Positions 48,696 through 61,316 of a stretch of DNA of 64,000 nt are shown here, one piece after another. Within the stretch, counting starts at the first letter, position 1. The number at the start of each line of letters is the position of its first letter. Position numbers and translations under genes: made by a program. Source of the DNA: Rhabditophanes sp. KR3021 (lineage: Eukaryota > Nematoda > Chromadorea > Rhabditida > Alloionematidae); assembly GCA_963281155.1 (NCBI GenBank), contig CAUJLY010000004.1, forward strand, positions 3,844,001-3,908,000. Reading direction: 5' to 3'. The notes under the pieces were generated by a model that saw only the letters and a list, made by a program, of their open reading frames with translations, was not told the DNA's origin and did not search any database.

Positions 48696-49339
48696 CGCCA
48701 ATTATTGTACATTCCCCTGTACAGATTATTTATTTTATCGTAGTATATTTTATAGTTATTAATTATTATTAGATCTTTTCTCTTTAATTTTTTACGGTGT
48801 AAGTTAAAATCAAAACAAAACAAAAAACTCCAACCATGATATCAGCAGTTCATTGTATTAGCATGAAGGCTAACCATGGCTCCTCAACAACTTTAATACT
48901 ATTCCTATTATTCTAAATATCTTCCTAGACCTTTAAAATATATTTATGTGTATTTAAATATAGTAAATATACATCAATTACTTGTATTCCTTACACCAAT
49001 TATTATTTTATATATTGTATCGACCATTTATTCATGCTTGGTTTGTTATTTTTACAATTAGATATGCTAATGGCTTATATAATGTTGTTATTATATATTT
49101 CATTTACTCTAATTTACTAATCATTTGTTTCTTTTTTGTATACCTACATACTTACGTAGCTTGTTATTTCTAGTACGTGTAAATAATTAACTTGTATTTT
49201 ATTAGTTGAAGCAATCATAATTTAATAAGTATTTAAAGTGCATTTATAATTTTGATTGTTTTCTTATTTCTCATTATTATTATATAATTTGTAGTACATA
49301 AAGTAATTGATTTCATTCACCTTGGATTTTACCCGATTT
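48696..49339. other. 3' intergenic region between convergent genes
   Basis: AT-rich sequence between two convergent stop codons, best read as two facing 3' UTRs. No repeat or RNA structure stands out. Confidence 0.4.
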
Positions 49340-50357
49340 TTATTCCAATAAACGATTATTTTTCGACTTCTTTAAATGCATTTTGTGCTCAGGACTGTTT
49401 TCAGACTTCTTGACGACGTTCTCTTCTAGTACGAAGCTCGGTTTTTCCATCAAAGATTCAATGTCACTATCCATCCCCACAGCCATCATTTCCATTTCTC
49501 TGTGACTCATTGTTTTTTGCTGATTAATCATGTCGTCGATGGATCCCATATTACACAAATCATTCATGCACACGCATAACATGTTGTTTGTGCTCTATAA
49601 ATATAAAAATTATCTTATTAACACTTTGAAGAAGCGAATCTGTATTTTACTAGTTTAATGTTATCATTTAATAATGTGATATCTAATCAACCAAATTACT
49701 TGCTTTTATCTGATAACATAAATATGTCTTCATAAAATATAAGCTAATAATAAAATTTTTGTTAATAACAACATAAAAATGCGTGCTCCTTACTATCTCA
49801 AGCAAGACAAAACTTTTACCTGATCTTTAACTTACAAAGTGGGAAGGTGGGGCTGGTGGCATGTCGGCATTACCATCAAATCCAATAGAACGACGGGCAC
49901 GGATAATTAGCGGAGGTTGTGGAAATTGCTGAGCTTCATTTGTATCACTATCAACGCTAGTTTCACCAATGTCGTCTCTCAAAACAACATCCACATTCGA
50001 ATCCTCTTTTGTTTTTAAAAGAATGTCGTTATTAGAATCATCAACTTGCCCGTTATTGTTTTCCAAAATCGGGGCTGCAGATAATTGCTCACACAATCCT
50101 AATTGGGGAAATTGATTCAAGTAAATTGAAATATCAGATCCAACTGGTGTGCAGAACTTCCTGACATGCAAATTTGATCTACTTGAATTGTAAACGAGCA
50201 TTGAGCATGAAGTAGTCATTTCTGGACAAATTTCAATTTCATCTACACAGGGTTCCAAATCAGTAGATCCATTTTCAATGTTGCAAGTCATGCATTTTAA
50301 TGAGCTTGCAAACTGAGTAGACAATAATAGTAAAGTAATAAAGGTTAAGAGAAACAT
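49340..50357 (-). CDS. Secreted Ly6/uPAR-type protein with an inserted furin-site segment
   Basis: Exons 50357-49836 and 49594-49340 (241-nt phase-0 intron) encode 258 residues. A signal peptide (MFLLTFITLLLLSTQFASS) is followed directly by LKCMTC, the opening of a Ly6/three-finger fold. Seven cysteines occur up to about residue 100 and the second exon supplies the closing CVCMNDLCN, for ten in total with the canonical terminal C-N. Between them lie about 100 cysteine-free acidic residues ending in PLIIRARRSIGF, an R-x-R-R furin-type site. The C-terminal 75 residues are hydrophilic with no GPI-type hydrophobic tail. An in-frame ATG at 50417 would add 20 residues before the signal peptide; the later ATG is preferred. 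Confidence 0.72.
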
Positions 50358-50740
50358 ATTGTATTCCAAAATCAGACTAAAAAATTTGTAAATGATTTGA
50401 ACTGATTTGTAATGCATTGTTAATAAAGCATGGGGTCTTAAATATGTGATGTTGCTCTAATTACAGAAGTCATCCATAAATAAATAAGGGATGTGTAGTG
50501 TTCGCCCACCTTGACCTATAAATTTTAAATAAATCTCAAAAAAGTAGGAAATTTGAAACCTATATTTATTTTGTAGTCAAACGTTTATGGAATCTCCGTT
50601 TTGGGATGATCAAGTACTTGAAGGATTGTGGACAATTTTACTCAAAAAAAGACTGGTACTTCAGCGTCAAAATCTCACACAGAAAGTTTAAACTTAAATG
50701 GGAAATAGACACTTGATATATAATTTTAGTAATAGTTTAA

Positions 50741-53700
50741 ATGCTCAGATTTGCTACAAGAAGTGTTAGAATAATAGAACAAAACTATTGTAGATCATTA
50801 TTGCACAGGTTAGTTATTAGAAAGCAATCGAAAAAGATTTGCAATAATATTAATTTTTTTAGTAAAATAAGTATTGACGATGTTGGGGGAGTGAAAAATA
50901 ATGGTAAAGGCATAAGAAGTGTTAAACGACAGCATGATACAGCGATAGCAAAAAATGGCAATCTAATTAATAGAGGTGATTTTCGGGGAGTGAGACCTGG
51001 AATGGAGCGTGAGAAAGTGAATGTAGCACCAGAGATTATAATATCTAAACTACAACACCAGGCTCAAAATAACTTGAGAATAAGTGGTGAAAATTTTCTA
51101 CAAAATATCTTGATACCATTAGAAGAGGAGGCTGGAGATGTAATACGTGTGGTTGGAAATGATCCTCAATTAATGGAGTTATTTGTTTCATTATGTGGAA
51201 ATGTAATGAGCGACGTGAATTGCGAGGGCAAAAACAAAATTGTTGATAGGTTATGGGACGTGTATGAGAAGCAAGGTTACTCTATCAATGTTAACATTTT
51301 GAATGCTCGATTGAAAAGCTGGTCAGAAAACGAGAAAATGTTTGATGCGCGTGAGCAACTTGAAGACCTAGAATTGAAAAGAAAACTGATGCCTGACAAA
51401 AAGTTTATGACTCAATTGATGTCTCAATTGGCAAAAAATGGCCTTAGGAAGGAGTTGAATGATTTTTCCAATGAAATGACTAAACGAGGTTTTGTTCCGG
51501 GCAAAGAGTATGATCAAGCGATGATAAGATGTGCCTCTGTGTGTGGTTTGCATGACTCAGCCGACGAACTTATCACAAACTACATATCAAAACATGGAAA
51601 ACACAATGGCAGAGAGGCTTATGGAGAGGCAATTTTAGGGTGCGCAAAGCAAAATTACACTGATCGTATAGGATCATTATTAAGAAATTCTATTATTTGC
51701 CCAAACAAAGACAACTCCACCAAATTCATTTTAAACTTGTCGCAGGAAACAGTAATGGAGGCTATTTGGCTATTGGGAAATTTTGGATCATCTGATAGTG
51801 GAAAAGTTAATTTAGACTTGTGCGATCAAATCCTTGAATACAGTGAGCGAAAACAAGGCTTTTTCAAATTGCTGGTCAGGGAAGCTGAAAGACACATGCA
51901 TCAACAAAATTATTACACCGCTGTCACATTGCTTAGAGACACTAATCGTATTAAGGATGCATTGCAACATCAAAATAAGACACTTTTTATGAATCAACTT
52001 GTGACGAAGTTATTTAACCTTATGATTCGAAATAGGGTCAGTGTTGGGAAAATGAAAGAAATCACGAATAGGTTAGCTGCGTCGGGGGGCGACAATTACA
52101 GATTTTACGATTTTCTCGCTTTTTCAATATTAACCTTCAAAGATTTTACAGATTATCAGAGATTTGATACACTGACGTATTTTTTGAACGAAATAGATCC
52201 TGAACGCGAAAGACACCACTTAATCTACCCTATCCTTGCTGATACTAAAGTTGCCAATGATTGTCTTTCCTTTTTGTTTAGATGGGTTAATGAAGGTTAC
52301 CATGATTTGACTAAATTAGACATACGTATCCTACACCAATTTATTTTGACTCCATTGTTTGACCAGCAAATACAGAAACATCCTACCGAATCTGACTATA
52401 CTAGATTGGAAAACATCACAAAAATATTGAAAAGTTATGGTATATCTGCCTCTATTTCGTGGAATTGGCTATTAGAATGGAAGAAATTAGAAAATAAAAT
52501 TAACAGTGGTCATAATTTTCCATGTGGAAAAAACAATCTATCTGATTGGCTGAGGAAATCGTACAATCAAACATTTAACGCAACTTCCGGTGTTCAAATC
52601 GTTCAGGAAGATGAAGAATCTATTAAAAACAAGTTACAACATTTCATTAAAAACAAACGGTTTGAAGAGATACGCCAATTATTAGACAAAGATAATATTT
52701 ATAAAACTGTAGATATCAGTCCATATGTTGACGAGTTATTGGAATTATTCTTGCAATATGGGTATTGGGGTCAGATTGTCAAATTGGTTGACAACATACA
52801 TAATCACTGCGAACCTATTAATGGCAGAGAAGATATCCTCACGTCGGTGCAACTATTGAAAATACTAAAACGATACATCAGTGATACAAAGACTGACAAT
52901 GTCGATGAAGCAATTGAATTTGTCTATGATCTTAAAAGAAAGTTTCCACATGCAACCGTCTCAAAGGCAGTATACCTTCAAAATGTATACGAATGCCGGG
53001 CTTTAATTCGAAACTTGATCCAGCGGAAACAGAACTTCCAACTTTCAGGAGAATACGTGCAATCTGCACAAACATTTTTAACAACTCTTTACAAATTAGA
53101 CATAATTGAATTACAGACAAATGAAGTTGTGACACCCTATTTTGTCAGTGAAGTCCTCAACCAAATTGGATGGAGTGAAGCTGTTAAAGTGTGGTTGAAG
53201 TTCCAAAGTCATCTCCTGTGCTCCAATGGACTAATTTCATTATTAAAGTATGCCTTGGCATATTCAGACGATCGCTTTCAACTATATTACGTTCTTCACA
53301 AGGCACAAACCTACATGACTCAGAGTAAAATTAATGCTTTTTACCTTGCTGCATTAGTATCCGTAAACAGAATGTCAGATGCATTTGCGGAGGTTGAAAA
53401 ATTCAAGGAACCTATTACATCTTCTGATGCTTTGTATGCATTTAGATTGATCAATTCGCTAGGTTACACCAAAAGCAATGAGCATTTTCTGAAAGTTTAT
53501 CTCCAAATTTGTTTGAAACATACTGATTTAGTTGAGAAAAAAGACTTGATGAATTTGATTGTTAATGATTGGATCAGCTGGTTTGGTAAGTTTCCATTAG
53601 TTGCCTATTAGTTATTCTTTTTAGAACATAAAAACCTTGGATTTAGGCCACTTGAATTTTACGACATGTTTTTAAAACATGGGCATCAATTTGATAGTCG

Positions 53701-53872
53701 CCAAACTACAAGGATCTGGAAACTTGTCAATACTACTAAGTTATTAATAGACAAATGGATTTTGGATGAAAAAGGTTTATTAAATGTAACTAGACATAAT
53801 AGTGAAGTCCCAATCTGGAACCGTGATTTGTTAGAAAGTTATGAACATCTTCAAAAAGCTGTATCTCAGTAA
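50741..53872 (+). CDS. Large mitochondrial pentatricopeptide-repeat protein, LRPPRC-like
   Basis: Exons 50741-53585 and 53625-53872 encode 1030 residues. The N terminus (MLRFATRSVRII, SLLHRLVIRKQSKK) is basic and amphipathic, a mitochondrial presequence. The chain is helical repeats of about 35 residues; the clearest is at about 205-290: REQLEDLELKRKLMPDKKF, QLAKNGLRKELNDFSNEMTK, RGFVPGKEYDQAMIRCASV. Nematodes carry one large LRPPRC relative acting in mitochondrial mRNA stability, and this gene is the natural candidate, though shorter than human LRPPRC (about 1390). The assignment rests on architecture rather than on a signature motif. Confidence 0.7.
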
Positions 53873-54269
53873 TTGCCTCAGTCTCTGAGTTCCTAAAGTA
53901 ATGAACTTTAGGACCTAATAAAACCATTTCTTGTCTATCTAGTAATGAAACCATTTATCACCCATTTAGTAATGGAACCGTTTTTTATCTATTCAGTTAT
54001 GTTCAACTCTATAGCTGTTGTTATTATATCAAAATATAATTTTATTCTATACGGTTAATTGTTATATTCTTAAATAAACTGTTATTTTAACTTTTTATAT
54101 TCTCTTTATCAGCCAATACTTTTTAAAAGATACTATGTTACAATTTTCTGTTCGAGATCAAATTTGTTTCTTTATTTAAATTTGTTCTGCTGACGCAAAA
54201 TTGATATTGAACGCACTTTCCCAGCCTGCAGCTGTGGACAAAAAAATTTGGATCTTGAAGCTTTAAACA

Positions 54270-55885
54270 TGCAAAGGCATATATTTTTATTGCAAAAGTA
54301 AGTTCAATCTTCATAATATTAACATAACTTCTTCAGAAATATATTTTTAAAAAACCTACACACAACTAGATGCAACTTTTTGACGAACAACGTGCAAGAA
54401 ACTACGTTTAATATTGAAGAAAGTCATCTACATTCATCCTCAGCTGATTATGGAAGTTTGAAAATTGATCAACCAATTTCGTTAGATGATTTTGGGATTG
54501 TTTCTGCTTCTCAAAATGTTTTTGCTTCAAATAAAAGCCTGATCAATATACCAACCCAGCCAAGATCCCTCGACTTATATTCTTCAATGTCTTTTGTGAA
54601 TGATGCTGAATTGCAAAATCTAGATTTATCTGCCTTTTTGGATGATGCAGTTGATGTAGAAGATATTGAAAACTTTGTAAATAAAAATGCTACTGGTGCC
54701 AAACAACTATTATCTCTAAATCAAAACCGAGAAACCATATTTGACAAAAGAACTATGTATTTGAATGTTAAAAACAAGGATTATGAAGCTATTTGCAATC
54801 AAGTCAGCGAGCACAAATGGCCACCATTTGCAAGTATAAGCTACATGACTAAACAGCTTTTTGGAGTGGTTATCGAAAATGCAAATGACATTTCAGAAAT
54901 AAAAGTTTTATTCTCCGATTTTGCTGAATCAGACAAAATGGCATACATTGAGGATAGTGTTATTATTAATTATTTTCTCCGAATACTCAAAGAAAACTCA
55001 ATTGAACTCGTTTTTGAAGCTGCCAAGGATATGCGTGATGTGTTTATGCTGTCGCCGTATTCCACTGTCAAAAATAAAGCACAAGCCAGTCGAATGTCAG
55101 CTGAATCTGATCTAGTTGTCAAACAATTCTTCCAAACAGCTTGTGAGTGTAAATGTGATGAAAAACAAATGGCAGAATTATTCGATGTTTTCAAGGATTT
55201 GGAGTACATCCATGACACATCTATCTATTACAATGTCCTGATTGAATCTCTGTTAAGCCAACATGAACTTGAAAAGGCGTTAAAATTACGCAGTCAGGAA
55301 TCAAAACAATTTCTTAAAGCTACGTCATTTCATATATTCGTTAAGTATCTCCTTCAAAACCATAGTTCTACCAACGAGAAGCATTTTAAGAAGATCTTCA
55401 ATAATCAAAACAAATTTTCAAACCCCATGTCTTCTTTTGGGGAAATAATCGTATCATTATTAGAATTGGGAAAGATAAATGAAGCTGAATCGTTGGCTGA
55501 AAAAGCATCTCTCAGTGCAATGTCATTTGTTCAGACGATAGACCGCATCAATGACTTGAAAGTTATAGAACTTTTGTCGAAGATAGTTGACGATTACATA
55601 ATAGGTGAGAAGTATGCTCAACTAAAAGAAAAAGTAAAGATAAGAGAAGGTGACTTTATGAACATTGATTACATTTTACAGGATTTTGTTAAGCCACTTA
55701 ACAAGAAGTCGAATACTTTGAAATCAGATGAGAAATTGAAGAAATATAAAATCAAACAAGATCATTTAGATTCACTAGCATCCAAAATTGAACGTAAATG
55801 GCGTGCGCTTGCACTCGATGATGCCGAAAGTATTGAAAGATTAAAGAAATGGTTGAGTAAGAATGAATTTGATGTCAAATATTAG
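54270..55885 (+). CDS. Mitochondrial helical-repeat (PPR-like) protein
   Basis: A 29-nt first exon (54270-54298) encodes MQRHIFLLQ and joins 54337-55885 through a 38-nt intron, for 525 residues. The result, MQRHIFLLQKNIFLKNLHTT, is an arginine/lysine-bearing, acid-free mitochondrial presequence, which supports the join. Residues about 120-430 are helical pairs such as SIYYNVLIESLLSQHELEKA, reminiscent of degenerate PPR units. The C terminus is basic (KIERKWRALALDDAESIERL). It could be a small-subunit mitoribosomal PPR protein such as MRPS27 or an RNA-binding factor; neither is proven. It lies 397 bp behind the larger PPR gene on the same strand. Confidence 0.65.
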
Positions 55886-55933
55886 ATGTAATCTTAATTA
55901 AGTAGTTGTTATTGTTTTTCCAAATTTTATTAC

Positions 55934-56006
55934 TTTTAAATGTAGGATTTAATTTGTTAAACTTTATTAGTTTTGAATGTAGGATTTAATTTGTTAAACT
56001 TATTAG
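55934..56006. repeat. 36-37-bp tandem duplication in the 3' region
   Basis: Two adjacent copies (55934-55970 and 55971-56006) of a unit around AATGTAGGATTTAATTTGTT, differing by one substitution and one deleted T. Just downstream of the 525-residue gene's stop, so probably in its 3' UTR. Confidence 0.8.
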
Positions 56007-56252
56007 TTAATAAAGGTCGAATTTAATAATTCAACAAATTTACAATTATTATATATTAAAGTAATTTTGTGCGTAAAATGGCATTTATTTGATATCAATT
56101 AAAGTATCCATCATAATGCGTGGTAGTTGAAGGCTTAAGTATTAACTCGTTCATTGTAATTTGTGAAAAAAGCAAATTTCATGGATAACAAAAAATATAC
56201 TGTTCCTATTGATATTGAGGCTATAATTACGGTAAATTGAATATGCATTATC

Positions 56253-57264
56253 TCAATCTTTGTCTAAAATAAATGAATATTCATAATTTGGTTGACATGG
56301 AAATAGATTTACCTGGCTTTCAGTCCAATGAATATATGGGCTAGTAAACATTAGTTTTCTGTAACATTGACTGTATGTCCCTTTTGGGTATTCGCAAAAT
56401 CGTTTAGCCGGAGTGTAAGCCTGCGTAAATAAAGAGTGCCAGCAAATTAAGGAAATTAAAGATATAAATGCAAAACTTAATGCTGCAAAGACCCCTATGG
56501 CATTTATGACCCTAAATATTTGGCCATGACATTTGTAGTGATATGAAGCCAAGTGTTGGAAAAATACCCAAACAGCAAATAGTTGATAGAAATTAGTGTA
56601 GTAAAAAGTACAACAATACATACTATTCAAAATTGATAACAAGTATATAAATATAGGCACAAGTGCTAACAACAAATGGACTTTAGGCAGCGGCAATCTA
56701 ATTAACTTTGCGGAGTAAATTGTTATAAATAGAGATCCAAATAACTGAATTAATGATGTGGCCAAAATTATTAATGAATCAAAAATTTGAATCGACGTCA
56801 TATTAAATCCCAATGATTCAAATACAACAGTATGTATCTTTTTTAAGATAATTTGACACGAGGAAGTGAATTGCTGTGTTCTATAATCCAAACTAAAACA
56901 TATAGATTCCGAATATTGCTTTTCCGTTTGAATACCTGTTTGACAGTAAAATAGAGTTAAAGACAAAATGGCAATAGGAAATGATAATATTGTAACTAGT
57001 CCAAACAAGGCAAAGGATGTTTTGGTTGGTTGATTTAGAAATAATGAATACATTGAAGTTATCAAGGATATCGTAGACGTGACAAACAACAAACTTGTAA
57101 TTAATAATGACCCGCAGAAGAATACATTATTTAGAGCTGCTCCAAATTGAATCTAAACGGCTCATTAATTTTGGTTAAATGTTAGGAAGCACCTTTAAAC
57201 ATACCACGGAAATTGTTGCAACTATTAGATATAAAACATAAATGAGCCCATCCGGCTTGGCCAT
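56253..57264 (-). CDS. Multi-pass membrane protein, function unknown
   Basis: Exons 57264-57205 and 57152-56253 give 319 residues. About seven hydrophobic segments are visible: IYVLYLIVATISVVIQFG spanning the intron, VFFCGSLLITSLLF, FALFGLVTILSFPIAILSLT, FDSLIILATSLIQLFGSLFI, HLLLALVPIFIYLLSIL, FYQLFAVWVFFQHLA, and INAIGVFAALSFAFISLISL. Cysteines cluster in the final loop (CEYPKGTYSQC). The N terminus is very short (MAKPDG). The arrangement could be a nematode chemoreceptor-like or tetraspan protein, but no family signature (such as DRY or CCG) was found. It lies divergent from the homeobox gene. Confidence 0.65.
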
Positions 57265-58415
57265 GGTATCTTCTTATAAAAATCACAATAATTTTATATC
57301 GTTTGGCCTTTTATAGCATTTTTTATTAAATTATGTCTTTTATATTAATTTAATCAGTTACTGTGAAATTACATTCATTCTCCGCGCTTTAATTTTGTCA
57401 CCAAACATTTTAATCATAAAAGAAGTTGCGTAATCAAATTAAATTGCGGAAGGATAAATAGGATTATGATGTTGTAATTGATACTTGAGATGTGTTGATT
57501 TGGTTGTTATTGTAGTAATACTTGAACGTATAGTAGATATGATTTAAGCACATCCAATGCCGACAAACATCTTATAACAATCTTGACTTTGGTTCACCTT
57601 TGAATTGATGCAGATGGCATTATTGGACATTTTGAAAAATGCAGGCAAACTTTATTTGGTACCAGCAATCGTTGTTCATTGAAAATGATCCTAAATCAGT
57701 AAGATTAGCGGACCCCTAGAGCTTCTATTATCCAGCAGATGTTACATGATGGCAAGTTTTGTCTTAAAATGGAGTAATCCCTTTTTGTATATATGCCATT
57801 TTCTAAGACCATATACTTCTCCACCCTTATTGGGCCGTTTGGCCAATAGAAAATGTGTAAAGTATGCAAAATGTGAAAATGCAATTTAGGCGTTTCTTAA
57901 GGAGTATTTGGGAGACTAATATATTTTATTAAATCTATCAACATTTTGGCAAACTCTATTAGTTTATTAAGCGAGTTAGATCTAGTGCAGTCATAATATT
58001 GCGTGTTTACGAGAGTCTTTTTGTACAAATAAAGTTAAAGATAATTTATTGTATTAGTTCAAGAAGACGCCTAAATACGATTATATTATTACCAGCTATG
58101 AATCCTAAACACAATCTCTTTCATTTGTTTATGCTAATTCATTTTTTCCTTTAACAATTTGTCAATTCTCGATTGTAATATACTTATCATGCCATTGTAG
58201 ATTCTTTCATTAAACTTGGACAGATAATAATATCAACATTATAATTACATAATTCAATTTTTCTATCAAAATAACAAATTTAATTCTCTATAATCAAAAT
58301 TATATAATACATAATATAAATATAGAGAGGAGCACTGATTTTTTGTAAAGTAATTCAATAAATCCAATAAATTAAAAACGTTATTAGTTTACACCAAAAA
58401 GGAGGATCCAAAGCG
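57265..58415. other. Divergent intergenic region upstream of the homeobox gene
   Basis: 1.15 kb AT-rich sequence with a moderately GC-richer stretch at 57.55-57.85 kb. No open frames of note. Likely holds the cis-regulatory sequence of the homeobox gene; no specific factor site is claimed. Confidence 0.4.
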
Positions 58416-60488
58416 ATGTCAAACGAATCACCTTCAACTAACTCAGATTCCCAAAATGCTATCAATAGCTTAGCTCTTGCTTCATCACAGACTGCATCTT
58501 TGCTTCTTAATCATAGTACCCTGGGAGCTGCTGCTATAATTCAGCATCAAGATTTGTCTAAGAAAGAATTTGCCCAAGCTTTACAGGACTTGCAGTATTA
58601 CCCTCAACTGGACCAAAATCCAATAAACGGCTCTAATTTGAGGCCTTCCAATGAATCCATAGGTAATATTTGAAAGCTCATTGTTTAGTCAATATGAATA
58701 GAGTATTCCATTCATATGTCATTTCATATTACTTTATACCGTTTTTATTTATTTAGATTTTTTATTCGTTTCAGAAAACAACCTTGCGGACGGAGCTTTC
58801 AAGAAAATTCGAAATGACCAAAGCAATCAACAACTGTTCAATTCCGGACAAATGGCGAACACAGTCCCACAAACTCCAGCAAGGTAAGTTCGAGACGCTG
58901 TCGTTTCCTAGGTTTAGATTAAGTGATTACAGGCGAAGACATAGAACCACTTTTACCCAAGAACAATTAGCTGAGTTAGACATTGCTTTCCAAAAAAGGT
59001 TGGTGACATTTAATATTCATTGATAAGTAGTGTCTTTTAGTCATTACCCTGATATCTATGTAAGGGAAGAATTGGCCAGAATAACCAAACTCAATGAAGC
59101 ACGAATTCAAGTAAGTTCGAGGTACTAATTTACAACTCTTAAATAATATTTTGTAAGCTGTAATTATACAAGATTGTATAAATTATCTTAACTGTGACAA
59201 TTATATCTAAGGTTTGAGTAATAATAAGTAAACAGCTGCAGTTGGTAGCAGTGGCTTTAATAATGACCAAGATAATTAACTGTATCCATACGAGTAATTA
59301 CACATTGTTTTACTAAATGACTTATTAGATTATAAGTTGGTAAGAAGTTATTAAGTCGATTCTATTGTTATAAGTTAGTTCAAGAGGTCAGCTTAAGACA
59401 CTGTTCACTTCCTTGACTTCCTTCCAGATGCAATAATTGGCTCAAAACATTGCATAATTAGGAGACTTGTGAAAAGAGTTTATATAAGGACAACAACAAT
59501 TGGCCCTTTATCATTGAAATGATGAGTCGAACGTGTATATCATTAAGAAGTAAATGTGTGCTATTTTGCATGATAGTCACATCTGTCCCCTAGTTGTGGT
59601 GCTTATGATACTTATAAAATAAGCAACTTTATGGAAGCTAACAGATTGGAATACGAAACTAACCAATTATGTGATTAAGCAAAACGATTTGTATAATAAC
59701 AAATATACAAAATATAGATGCATCAATACTTTTCCTTACCGTAATCTATTTACTATATACTCATTATTTGCTTCGTATCTGCTTAGTATTAGGACTTTCT
59801 TTACAAAATCGAATTAGCCTTTATTACCATATGTGGCTTTCTTGAGTTCTCTACTTGAGGCTATAGTAACAAATTCAATTACGCACAAATTTGAAGAAAA
59901 TCAAATTAAGTTTTCAAAAACTAGATTGCATTAACTTAAAGCATATCCCCTTTTTGTAAAGTAGGCCAAATTGGATTAAGTATGTAAAGTTTTTGACAAA
60001 TAAGTTTCTTTCAACAAGCCGAAAATACGTGATAAAAATACATGCATATTTGGAGTCGTCATTTTTTGTGAATATATAATGTTGTGCATAAATGAGGGGA
60101 TTTAAATATGATGAAATATAAGTGTATATCCTTTAAATTAGAAAACCATTTGCATATAGAAAATAATTTGATAATATATTCATTTAAGGTTTATTTTCAA
60201 AACAAAAGAGCCAAATACAGAAAGCAACAAAAACAACTTGAAAAGGCTTTGGCGGGACCTTCAACCTTAGCTGGAGCGAGCAATTTTATTTCTTCTCAAA
60301 GTCAAGCTTTTGTTGGTCAAGGTGTTTTCTCAGCTGCGCAAAATCCAGGGCAAATGGCCGATTCTTTTTGGTACCAGCAGTATCCAGTACCCCGTCAAAT
60401 GACGTATCCCTCTACGACAATGTCTTACGGTGCAGGAGGTTCAGCATCCGGATCATTTGGATCTGGAATGCCAAGCTATTACAAATAA
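58416..60488 (+). CDS. unc-42: Paired-like homeobox protein, UNC-42/Prop type, with Tyr at homeodomain position 48
   Basis: Five exons (58416-58662, 58775-58883, 58933-58998, 59041-59110, 60189-60488) encode 263 residues. The homeodomain (about 118-177) begins [20 protein letters not shown], continues [20 protein letters not shown] and ARIQ, then [16 protein letters not shown]. The first two thirds match UNC-42 and its insect Prop relative as I know them, and the C-terminal tail ([17 protein letters not shown]) fits. UNC-42 specifies command interneuron and motor neuron identity in Caenorhabditis. The intron between positions 46 and 47 is the classic paired-like site and is expanded to 1078 nt. 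Position 48, normally Trp, is Tyr (TAT), and Arg52 is Lys; Phe49, Gln50, Asn51 and Arg53 are kept. Confidence 0.9.
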
Positions 60489-60795
60489 TTCGGATACACA
60501 AATTAATAACCAACTTCAAACAAACAATTTCTCTCACGATTTGAAACATATTCAAAAATCATTCTTAAGTTAAAGTACCTATATTTAAAAATAAGAACAC
60601 TTTTTCACCAATTTACCCTTTTAATAAATACCTATTCGACAAAATGTATTCTCAAAATATAATAAAATATCATGTTAACTTATATTTACTAAATCATTAA
60701 GATAATGCAAATAGTTGCAGTTAATAATATCGTCTGAGTGGTTTCAAAGCTGGGATGTTGATTTGTTTGGCTCTATTGTGACCTATTTTAACAAC

Positions 60796-61105
60796 TTAAT
60801 AGCTTTTATTGCTTTCAGAAACAACAGGTCTCTGTGAAGGCAAATATCTTACAGGAGCTTCTTTGCCTGGCGAAATTTCGATTTTAGAAGATTCAACCTT
60901 GACTGCTGTAATTTCAATTTTGGAAGATTCAACTTTTGGCGTAGTTTCTATTTTTGAAGGTTTGATTTTGCTGGGTGTAATCAAATTTTTTTCTTACAAG
61001 GTAGATGCTTTGGAAGTTGTACAGTGGGTGAAATACTTACACTTTTTTTGTGGTTTCTTTTTCTTACTTACAGTTAATTTTTTAAATAATTTTGCACTAT
61101 TTTAA
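60796..61105 (-). CDS. Possible small Lys/Glu/Ile-repeat coding fragment
   Basis: The minus strand reads ITPSKIKPSKIETTPKVESS and KIEITAVKVESSKIEISPGK, then ends RPVVSESNKSY with a stop. Upstream, KKLTVSKKKKPQKK is followed by a GTAAGT donor and a plausible acceptor. The repeated S-K-I-E motif is protein-like, but no start or complete exon chain was found. A plus-strand frame also crosses this stretch but has no repeat logic. Confidence 0.3.
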
Positions 61106-61316
61106 GCGTTTCAACAAAATATGTTCATCGAAAAGTCAGCATCAAAGTATTTTGCTGCAACCTTTTTTACAGCAATGTATCATACTCAAGATCAAATGAA
61201 GCATTGATTATTAGTCAATTTAAAGGTAAGTATATAACTGAGTAAATTAAATAGCAATCATTCAGACACTGGTGAATGTCAAAACGTTGTCTCAGGTCAG
61301 TAATTTGGGTACTTAG

